A DNA stretch of 64,000 nt from G963422445 sp963422445 (GTDB lineage Bacteria; Pseudomonadota; Alphaproteobacteria; Thalassobaculales; Thalassobaculaceae): contig OY729512.2 of assembly GCA_963422445.2 (NCBI GenBank), forward strand, positions 1,054,001 through 1,118,000. Reading direction: 5' to 3'. Positions 56,430-64,000 of the stretch are shown here, piece after piece. The notes under the pieces were generated by a model that was given only the letters and a program-made list of their open reading frames with translations, was not told the origin of the DNA and did no database searches. Numbering within the stretch: the stretch's first letter is position 1; each line of letters starts with the position of its first letter. The position numbers and the translations under genes are program-made.

Positions 56430-58100
56430 TATTGTTCCGGTCGCGCCGCTCCGCTATCGTGCGCGTCCCTGTTCATTCGGCGTCCCCAGACCCGCAGCAA
56501 CGACGAGCACTATTTCACCTTCCGCCTCGTGCGCTCCGAGCGCATCGGCGCGGAGGTGCGACAGCGCACCTTGCTCACCCTGGGACGACACTTCGGATGT
56601 CGCGCGAAACGACTGGCCGGTGCTGTGCCGTCGCATCGCCGCCCTCCTCGCCGGTCCACTCTCCTTACCTCCCGATTGCCCGCCGGCGCTGGAATCGCAC
56701 GCCCAGCGCATCGCCGCCCAACGGCTCGCCCATGAGCGCGTTGGCCCCCGCCTCGTTGGCGGGCCGGGGGCGCGACGTCCAGCAGGTCGATGTCGGGTCC
56801 CTGGAGATGCTTCGCCCACGCTCGGTCGGCGTCGAGCAGGTGGGATTGTGGGCGATGGAGCAGCTCGGGCTTCGCACGCTGTTCGAGCAGCTCGGGATGG
56901 GCGCGTCGATGAGCGCCGCCGCCGTCGGCTCGATCATCGCGCGCATGGCCCAACCGGGCTCTGAGCGCGCCGCCCGGCGCTGGCTCGGTGAGCGCAGCGC
57001 CCTGGGCGAGCTGCTGGGGGTGGAGGTCGCCACCCACCTTCGGGCCGATGCGGCTTTACCGCGCCTCCGACGCGCTGATGGCGCACCGCGAGGCCATCGA
57101 GCACCATCTGTTCGGCCGCGCAATGGACCTGCTCGACCTCCAGCCCACCGTCACGCTCTACGACCTGAGCAATACCTCCTTCGAAGGCGCGGCGCGGACA
57201 CTCCAGGGACAAGCGCAGCGATTGCCCGCTGCTCACCCTGGGGCTGGTGCTCGACGCCAGCGCCTTCGGGCGCCGCTCGCAGGTCTACGCCGGCAACGTG
57301 CGCGAACACCACACGCGCGCCGAGATGCTCGATGCGCGTGTGGTGATGGACCCGCGGCATCGCCGCCGAGGAGCGGTTGCGGGGGCTGCGCGAGCCGGGT
57401 GACCGCGACCGGGTGGTCAGCCGCGAGCGCACCCGGCCCGTCGACGCGGAAGCGGCGCTGCGCATCGAGACCGTGTCGACGCACAGCGTGCATCTGCACA
57501 AGGGGTTGTCCGACGACGCACAGAGGTCCGGTTGTACTGCTTCTCCGAGGAGCGCGCCGCCAAAGAGCGCGGCATCGCCGAGCGCATCGCCCGGCGCTTC
57601 GAGAGCGACACCGACAAGAGCGGCGAACGCGCCACCGCCGTGCGCGCCGCGGCTCAATGATGACCCACCCGGGCGTGTATTGCCTGCGCAGCAGCGAAAC
57701 CGACTGGGACGAAGCCCACCCTGTGGCGCACCGACTTCACCCTGACCGACCTCGAAGCAGTGTTCCGCTCGCTGAAACCGGAGCTCGGACTACGCCCGAT
57801 CTATCACCACAAAGCCCATCCGTGCCGACGGGCATCTGTTCATCACCGTGATCGCGTATCAACGCGTGCAGGTGATCCGAAAACGGCTGCGTCAAGCGGA
57901 TGAGAACGCGAGCTGGACCACGTTACGGCGCATCCTCGAAGGACAGCAGCGCATCACCGCCACATGCCGTCACGCCGACGAGCGCACCCTGCACGTGCGC
58001 AAGGTGACTCGCGCCGAACCGCCCCAGCAGGCGAGCTACGACGCCCTGGGCATCGGATCCACTGCCGGAGGGACACGCAAGACGGTCTGTAACCGGTCCT
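56430..58100 (+). pseudogene. IS1634-family transposase, many frameshifts
   Basis: Pieces in order: RSNDEHYFTFRLVRSERIGA, RPRSVGVEQVGLWAMEQLGL, GSIIARMAQPGSERAARRWL, ASDALMAHREAIEHHLFGRA, LVLDASAFGRRSQVYAGNVR, DFTLTDLEAVFRSLKPELGL and QVIRKRLRQADENASWTTLR. They occur in all three plus-strand frames. This is a different IS1634 member from 22945-24430. It begins directly after ISa copy D, so its 5' end may be lost. Confidence 0.83.
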
Positions 58101-58305
58101 CAAAAGCGCACTTGTCGTGCCACTCGCCGACTCTGCCCATCATAACCCCATGATGTGAAACAAGATTATGCGAAGGGTGGTAAAGATGGGCTAACAGCGG
58201 TGCTTTGCGTCCGCCCCGGGCGGATTCATTCAAGAATAGGGACGATATATTTCCGCCGTTGCGCAAGTTCGGCCCGGAGAAAACCATACTTACTCTCGTG
58301 ACAGA

Positions 58306-61300
58306 TCAACTGCAGCCGTTGGTGCCGCCGCAGGTGTTGCATTTTAGGCAGGTTCCGTTGCGCACGAGTGTGAAGTTGCCGCATTCTGGACAGGATTCGC
58401 CCTCATAGCCCTGAATGCGGGCCGCACGAATCTGCTGCATCGTCTGGTCGATGTCATCCATGGCTGCGGCGCTGAGACCAACCGGCTGAGCCGCCGATCC
58501 GTTGTTCGGGGCCGTGTGCAGGCTGCCGTTGCCATGTCCATTGCTGGCCTGTGCGGTTGGGCCGGCCGCCGCCGTCGCCATAACCGGGGTGGCCGCGGGC
58601 TGAACAGGGCTGTCACCGGCGCCGCCCGGCAAAACCCACAGGTTGCGCCGGACATACCCACGGCTGGCCACCAGGTTGAACCGTTCCACGGTCTTCGGCA
58701 TCTCGTCCTCACCGTCGCCGACCGTGTCGGGAAGCAGGTCATCCCTGTTGATATGGCTCAGATCATGGCGATCAAGATATGAAACGGCCAACTCGCGGAA
58801 GATGTAGTCGAGGATCGATGTCGACATCTTGATGGCGTCGTTGCCGGTCACGATGCCCGACGGTTCGAACCTCGTGAACGTGAAGGAATCAACGAACTCC
58901 TCAAGCGGCACGCCATATTGCAGACCGATCGACACCGCGATCGCGAAGCCGTTCATCAATGACCGGAACGCGGCGCCTTCCTTGTGCATGTCGATGAAGA
59001 TCTCGCCAATGCTGCCATCTTCATATTCACCCGTGCGCAGATAGACCTTGTGGCCGCCGACCATCGCCTTCTGCGTGTAGCCCTTGCGTCGGTCCGGCAG
59101 GCGGGCCCGTCTCGCCGCCCGGTCCTGTTCGACGACCTGTTCGATGATTCGTTCGGCCACGATCTTGGCTTTTTCCACCACCGGCGCTTCGGGAAGCTCT
59201 TCGAGATCACCGTCATCCCCGGCCAGACTGGCAGCCAGCGGCTGGCTCAGCTTGGATCCGTCGCGATACAGCGCATTGGCCTTCAGGCCGAGCCGCCAGG
59301 ACAACATGTAGGCATTCGAACAATCGGCCACCGTGGCGCTGTTCGGCATGTTGATCGTCTTGGAGATCGCACCGGAGATGAATGGCTGCGCCGCCGCCAT
59401 CATGCGGATATGACTCTCGGCCGAAAGAAAACGCGTGCCGATCCGGCCGCAGGCGTTGGCGCAATCGAACACCGGCAGATGCTCGGCCTTGAGATGCGGC
59501 GCGCCTTCGAGTGTCATGGCGCCGCACAGAAATGTGTTGGCCGCTTCGATATCCGCAGCGCTGAAGCCAAGTTCCGCCAGCAGGTCGAACCCGGGATCGT
59601 TCATCTGCACGTTGCTGAACCCGAGGGAGCCGGTGCAAAATTCGTAACCCAGAGTCCATCTGTTGAAAATGAACCGGATATCGAAGGCGGTCGCGACCGC
59701 CGCGTCCAGCTTCCCGAGTTCTATCTCGCCAAATCCTTTGGCAGCCAGCGTCGTGTGGTTGATCGCGGGCGCGCCGGCCAGGGTCGGGATGCCGGTCGCA
59801 TAATCGGTAATGGCGTCAATTTCGGTATCGTCGTAGCCGAGAACACGGAGCGCTTCCGGGACCACATGGTTGATGATCTTGAAATACCCGCCACCGGCCA
59901 GCTTCTTGAACTTGACGATCGCGAAGTCCGGCTCGATGCCGGTGGTGTCACAGTCCATGACCAGGCCAATAGTTCCGGTCGGCGCGATGACCGTGATCTG
60001 GGCGTTGCGGTAACCGTGTTCGCCGCCGAGCGCTAGCGCCGCGTCCCAGACTTGCCGTGCCGCCGCCGCCAGGGCGGGATCGGGGCATCTGGACGCATCG
60101 AGCGGAACCGGCGGAACAGACAGCGCTTCGTAGCCCCCGGTTTCGCCGTAAGCGGCGCGCCGGTGATTGCGGATCACCCTGAGCATGTTTCCGGCATTGG
60201 CGTCATAGCTCCTGAATGGCCCGAGTTCACGGGCCATTTCAGCCGACGTGACATAACCGACACCGGTCATGATCGCGGTAATCGTGCCACAGATTTCACG
60301 GCCGGCATCGCTGTCATAGGAATGCCCGGAGGCCATCAGCAATCCGCCGATATTGGCAAAGCCAAGACCGAGCGTGCGGTAGCGATAGGACAGCAATGCG
60401 ATTTCCTGGGACGGGAACTGCGCCATCATCACCGAAATCTCGAGGGTCAGGGTCCACAACCGCACCGCATGACGAAACGCCTCGATATCGAACCGGCCAT
60501 CGGTGCGCCGGAACTTCATGAGATTGAGTGAGGCGAGATTGCACGCGGTATCGTCAAGGAACATGTATTCCGAGCACGGATTGGAGGCGTTGATCCGGCC
60601 CCCTGCAGGGCAGGTGTGCCATTCATTGATCGTCGTATCGAATTGCAGGCCGGGGTCGGCGCTGGCCCAGGCGGCATGGGCGATCTTGTCCCAGAGCATC
60701 CCGGCATCGACGATGTCACTGACGTCACCGTCGGTCCGGCGGATCAGATTCCAGTGGCCGCCGGCTTCGACCGTCGACAGGAACTTATTGCTAACCCGAA
60801 CCGAATTGTTGGAATTCTGCCCGGATACTGTGAGATAGGCGTCCGAATCCCAGTCGGTGTCGTATGTCCTGAACTCGATTTCGGTGAACCCTTGGCGGGC
60901 GAACTGAATCACCCGCTCGATATAGTTGGCCGGGATCATGGCCTTGCGAGCTTCGCGGATCGCCTGTTTTAGCGCCGGATTCTGTTTCGACTCGAAACGG
61001 GCGTCGCTGTCGCTGCAATCCCGGTTCGTACAGGCCAGCATCACCGCATTCATGTGCAGGCTCAAAAGCTTCGAGCCGGCGACGAGGGCCGCGACCTTCT
61101 GCTCCTCGACCACCTTCCAGTCGACGTACTGCACGATGTCGGGGTGATCGACATCGACCGTGACCATCTTCGCGGCCCGGCGGGTCGTGCCGCCGGACTT
61201 GATCGCCCCGGCGGCCCGGTCGCCAATCTTCAGGAAACTCATGAGACCGGACGACTTGCCGCCGCCCGAAAGTGGTTCTCCCTCGCCGCGGATACTGGAG

Positions 61301-62004
61301 AAATTCGATCCCGTTCCGGATCCGTATTTGAACAGGCGCGCCTCGCGGACCCAGAGGTCCATGATGCCGCCGTCATTGACGAGATCGTCCTTGACGCCCT
61401 GGATGAAACAGGCATGTGGTTGCGGGTGTTCATAGGCCGATGTCGAACTTGTCAGCTGCCCGGTTGCGTAGTCGACATAGTGATGGCCCTGGGCCGGGCC
61501 GTCGATGCCGTAGGCCCAATAGAGGCCGGTGTTGAACCACTGCGGCGAATTCGGCGCTGCCATCTGGCGGCACAGCATCTGGCACATCTCGTCGTAATAG
61601 GCCCGGGCATCCTGCTCGGTATCGAAGTAGCCGCCCTTCCAGCCCCAGTAGGTCCAGGTTCCGGCCAGCCGGTGAAACACTTGCTTGGCGCTGCTCTCGC
61701 CAACCCAGCGCTGATCCTCGGGCAGGGTCGCCAGGGCCGCTTCGTCCGCTTGATGACGCCAGAGCCAGAACGGAATCCCGGCCTCTTCGACGGGCTGCGT
61801 TTTGGCCGGAACGCCAGCCTTGCGGAAGTATTTTTGGGAAATGATGTCGGTCGCAACCTGCGACCAGTCGCCGGGGACTTCGACAGAATCGTTTTTGAAT
61901 ACGACAGAACCGTCCAGGTTACGGATTTCGGTGGTTGCGAACCGAAAGGCAATATCCGTATACGGCCCACAATCTTCGACCGTGAACCAGCGTTCGATTT
62001 TCAT
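58306..62004 (-). CDS. nrdJ: Adenosylcobalamin-dependent (class II) ribonucleotide reductase
   Basis: A 1232-residue enzyme that reduces ribonucleotides using vitamin B12 and needs no oxygen. Cysteines of the active site: PHACFIQGV and NPCSEYMFLDDTACNLASLN. Also YGSGTGSNFSSIRGEGE, SGGTTRRAAKMVTVDVDHPD, IAPTGTIGLVMDCDTTGIEP and INMPNSATVADCSNAYML. The tail has a zinc-ribbon CPECGNF and CLKCNTCGG, usual in alphaproteobacteria. I chose ATG 62004 (MKIERWFTVED) over 62040. No cobalamin riboswitch could be recognised upstream. Confidence 0.96.
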   Translation of the reverse strand: MKIERWFTVEDCGPYTDIAFRFATTEIRNLDGSVVFKNDSVEVPGDWSQVATDIISQKYFRKAGVPAKTQPVEEAGIPFWLWRHQADEAALATLPEDQRWVGESSAKQVFHRLAGTWTYWGWKGGYFDTEQDARAYYDEMCQMLCRQMAAPNSPQWFNTGLYWAYGIDGPAQGHHYVDYATGQLTSSTSAYEHPQPHACFIQGVKDDLVNDGGIMDLWVREARLFKYGSGTGSNFSSIRGEGEPLSGGGKSSGLMSFLKIGDRAAGAIKSGGTTRRAAKMVTVDVDHPDIVQYVDWKVVEEQKVAALVAGSKLLSLHMNAVMLACTNRDCSDSDARFESKQNPALKQAIREARKAMIPANYIERVIQFARQGFTEIEFRTYDTDWDSDAYLTVSGQNSNNSVRVSNKFLSTVEAGGHWNLIRRTDGDVSDIVDAGMLWDKIAHAAWASADPGLQFDTTINEWHTCPAGGRINASNPCSEYMFLDDTACNLASLNLMKFRRTDGRFDIEAFRHAVRLWTLTLEISVMMAQFPSQEIALLSYRYRTLGLGFANIGGLLMASGHSYDSDAGREICGTITAIMTGVGYVTSAEMARELGPFRSYDANAGNMLRVIRNHRRAAYGETGGYEALSVPPVPLDASRCPDPALAAAARQVWDAALALGGEHGYRNAQITVIAPTGTIGLVMDCDTTGIEPDFAIVKFKKLAGGGYFKIINHVVPEALRVLGYDDTEIDAITDYATGIPTLAGAPAINHTTLAAKGFGEIELGKLDAAVATAFDIRFIFNRWTLGYEFCTGSLGFSNVQMNDPGFDLLAELGFSAADIEAANTFLCGAMTLEGAPHLKAEHLPVFDCANACGRIGTRFLSAESHIRMMAAAQPFISGAISKTINMPNSATVADCSNAYMLSWRLGLKANALYRDGSKLSQPLAASLAGDDGDLEELPEAPVVEKAKIVAERIIEQVVEQDRAARRARLPDRRKGYTQKAMVGGHKVYLRTGEYEDGSIGEIFIDMHKEGAAFRSLMNGFAIAVSIGLQYGVPLEEFVDSFTFTRFEPSGIVTGNDAIKMSTSILDYIFRELAVSYLDRHDLSHINRDDLLPDTVGDGEDEMPKTVERFNLVASRGYVRRNLWVLPGGAGDSPVQPAATPVMATAAAGPTAQASNGHGNGSLHTAPNNGSAAQPVGLSAAAMDDIDQTMQQIRAARIQGYEGESCPECGNFTLVRNGTCLKCNTCGGTNGCS

Positions 62005-62013
62005 CGGTGATTT

Positions 62014-62029
62014 CCCAATATATATGGAT
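62014..62029. promoter_or_regulatory. Possible NrdR-like AT palindrome before nrdJ
   Basis: CCCAATATATATGGAT has a palindromic ATATATAT core with C and G at matching outer positions, resembling NrdR boxes in part only. It lies about ten bases upstream of the start codon. Normally two boxes occur at helical spacing; I see one. Confidence 0.25.
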
Positions 62030-62309
62030 AGCGGATACAATGCTACCTAATCTTGTGGCTCCGTCAATTATGAAAATTCAAGATATCGAAATTTTTCGGA
62101 AATGCCGTCCTGCCCGCTCTGCCTCGTGAGCTCCCGGCGCAGTCAATGAGAGAGCGTAACCCACGGTAAACCATACGGGAATCGTGGGGTCTGCAATCCT
62201 CCCGAAACGGTCCGGCCGATCCGTGGCGATCCGAACCCGTCCTGCCTGGCGACACGCGTTGGGGGCGAATCGAAACGGAGAGCCGCCGGCGACGGTCCGG
62301 GTCATCCGG

Positions 62310-63185
62310 TCAGGCCGGGGCGGAGGACCGGGTCCGGTTGGCCCGGTCGCTCTGCATGAGGACAATACCGCCGACAACAACCAGAGCGCCGACCATTTGC
62401 AGTGGAGTGATCGACTGTCCAAGCAGGATGAATGCGGCGGCGACGCTGACCAGCGGTTCAAGATTGATCAGGACCGCGGTTCGCAATGCCCCGAGCCGTG
62501 CGATCGATGCATAAAGGCAGGCGAGACCGACAGCGAAACAAAGGGAATTGCCGATCACCCCGAGAGCGCCGCACAGGGACTCGGGAAAATGCACGGCATC
62601 GTCGGCCAAGCCGACGGCAAGATAGATCAGGCAGGGAACACCTGTCGCGAAACCGGTGATCGTGAGTGGCGGCAATGTCTGGGTCAGCGGGCGCGAGACC
62701 ACGAAGGATACTGCGACCGAGAGCCCGGCGACAAAGGCGAGTGCTATACCATACGGGTCGAGGCCGATGTTTGCTCCGAGCACCATGCAAAGTCCGGCAA
62801 AGCCGACGACAATGGCCAGGCTCTTGCGGCGTGTCAATTCGTCGAGTTTCAGGACATGTGCCAGCGGACCGACGACAAGCGGGAAGGTGAAAAACGTCAG
62901 GCTAGCCACGGCCACCGGAATGTAGCGCACCGCTGTCATATAGCAGTATGACGAGAGTGCGGTGCATGCGGCCAACAGACAGAGACGGACAATCTGCCCG
63001 CGGTGAATGCGCGGCCGATGCTGAGCCAGGCCGATGGCTGCCAGGGTCAGCGATGCGGTGATGGCGAAGCGGAAGACCTGTAGCGAAAGCGGGTCGGTGC
63101 CGGCATCGAAGGCTAGCTTGGCAAAGGTCGGGGCGGAGCCGAAAAACAGCGCCGTGACAGCGACAAAGAAATAGCCCGCCAGCAT
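62310..63185 (-). CDS. EamA/DMT-family transporter
   Basis: A 291-residue membrane protein with ten helices and two EamA repeats. Features: AGYFFVAVTALFFGSAPTFA, PIAVASLTFFTFPLVVGPLA-like segment near residue 90, and INLEPLVSVAAAFILLGQSI with PLQMVGALVVVGGIVLMQ in the second repeat. A different member from the gene at 43481. It is upstream of nrdJ on the same strand, 305 bases away, and probably independent. Confidence 0.88.
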   Translation of the reverse strand: MLAGYFFVAVTALFFGSAPTFAKLAFDAGTDPLSLQVFRFAITASLTLAAIGLAQHRPRIHRGQIVRLCLLAACTALSSYCYMTAVRYIPVAVASLTFFTFPLVVGPLAHVLKLDELTRRKSLAIVVGFAGLCMVLGANIGLDPYGIALAFVAGLSVAVSFVVSRPLTQTLPPLTITGFATGVPCLIYLAVGLADDAVHFPESLCGALGVIGNSLCFAVGLACLYASIARLGALRTAVLINLEPLVSVAAAFILLGQSITPLQMVGALVVVGGIVLMQSDRANRTRSSAPA

Positions 63186-63957
63186 TCAGCCACCTCCTGT
63201 TTGAGGTAGATTGTCATGGTGACGGCCTGGCTTGTCGCAAAGGGCTGGACCAGTCCTGCCCGGAACGGTCGGGGCCGTATCGTCCGGTGATGTCCCGATT
63301 CGTCCCGGCCAGTCGGACAGGGCAGAGTTATTGATACCCGAAGCGGCCCGGACGTCGGCTCTGCGGCGGTTTGGACCGGTGCCGGTCTCGGGATTGGCGA
63401 CGCTGGGCGGGAGCGTCCGCGTGCCGGGCCATGCAATGGCCCGCGCCGCCGGCTTTACTGCCAGATCATGCATCTGCGATCGGGCGCGCCGGGCCACGGT
63501 AAAATCACGACGGCAGGCGTGAACCGGGGCGTCGGCGCCGAAGGTGGTCAATCGCCCGGGCCTTCACGGAGGACTTGCCCGAACCCGGACAATCCTGTGG
63601 CGGAACCGGTAGCGGCCGCTGGATGATCATCGCGGGCAAGGGCGTCGGTCATATCAATGAAAGCCATCATGAGCGGCGTTTCCGGCACCAGGATATCGGG
63701 CCAACAGTCATGCTCCATTGCCATGACGTCAAGCGGAACTCCGACGGCCGGTCGACGTTTCCGGTTCATTCCATCGGTTTTGACGATCATCTCGGCCCAT
63801 CGGGTTTCGATGCCGGTGGCAAACGCATATCGGCATGTCGAGCCGAAATGCCGCGGACCGGTGACGATCTGGCGGTTCGGCTGCGATGCCACTCTGTTCA
63901 AATTCATTTTTTTGGCATAGTCTCGCGCAGATTTTGGGCAGGGACGGATTGGCGTCG
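63186..63957. other. Intergenic region without a convincing gene
   Basis: Frames such as 63232-63522 plus and 63548-63985 minus have no recognisable domain, and the latter overlaps the start of the next gene on the other strand. An AT-rich patch at 63890-63925 could hold the promoter of the NDUFA12 gene. Confidence 0.4.
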
Positions 63958-64000
63958 ATGGATCTGGGAACGCTGATATACACATGGTTCAACGGACGGC
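63958..64000 (+). CDS. NDUFA12-family NADH:ubiquinone oxidoreductase subunit (partial)
   Basis: The window ends after 14 codons: MDLGTLIYTWFNGR. This is the typical N-terminus of the alphaproteobacterial NDUFA12 (B17.2) accessory subunit of complex I, which usually begins MxLGTxLYTWLxGxxVG. GGGA lies about twelve bases upstream. The rest is outside the window. Confidence 0.7.
   Translation, partial: MDLGTLIYTWFNGR

Noticed and set aside
62005..62309. Cobalamin riboswitch expected before nrdJ
   Set aside because: I could not find the B12 box or the usual long leader structure.
1..64000. CRISPR array, rRNA or complete tRNA genes
   Set aside because: No regularly spaced short repeats, no rRNA segments and no foldable tRNA were seen.

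Overview
The window comes from a GC-rich alphaproteobacterium, most probably Rhodospirillales-like. The evidence is a fbcFBC-type cytochrome bc1 operon, an lgt / NDUFAF7-type methyltransferase / pgeF cluster, prs-rplY-pth-ychF, a B12-dependent ribonucleotide reductase, an NDUFA12-type complex I gene and a SAM-II riboswitch in front of metY. I cannot name the genus. About half of the window is mobile DNA, much of it nested and frameshifted, so this looks like a genome in the middle of an insertion-sequence expansion.

Layout. 1-5300: AT-richer accessory DNA with a 110-bp MITE (301-410) and two different IS1595-family elements inserted side by side at one 8-bp target. The first (857-3416) is a transposon that carries a restriction-modification cassette: a methyltransferase, an Eco29kI-type GIY-YIG nuclease and a 59-residue protein. 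A decayed AlbA_2-type regulator and an IS630 copy follow. 6520-16279: housekeeping genes (ubiK-like, lgt, NDUFAF7-like, pgeF, an M24-fold protein, a lipoprotein, prs, rplY, pth, ychF). 16331-25740: a stack of nested ISs, including the second MITE copy, plus a fragment of a DruA (DUF4338) domain. 26176-31367: dienelactone hydrolase, mtnP, the bc1 operon and trmL. 31420-34330: an IS copy and a decayed DruA-IS4 fusion transposase. 34454-38584: metY with its SAM-II riboswitch, two SDRs and a hydratase. 38861-43400: nested ISs. 43481-49210: EamA and MFS transporters with a class II aldolase, a dihydropyrimidinase/hydantoinase and an N-carbamoyl amidohydrolase. 49260-52480: a small periplasmic cluster with an SCO protein and two decayed genes. 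52691-58100: an IS copy split by an apparently intact DruA-IS4 fusion transposon, then IS1634 remains. 58306-64000: nrdJ, an EamA transporter and the start of an NDUFA12 gene.

One 1.5-kb element with a DDE transposase (called ISa here) occurs four times, at 16331, 31420, 40795 and 52691. The copies are nearly identical and lie next to 4-bp duplications that are exact for two of them, so it has moved recently. The points most worth a second look are the R-M-bearing IS1595 transposon with its same-site neighbour, the MITE with 25-bp perfect ends and 8-bp duplications, the three loci that carry DruA-like sequence (two joined to IS4 transposase), and the SAM-II riboswitch with its terminator-like hairpin. 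Function calls rest on recognised motifs; no database search was run.
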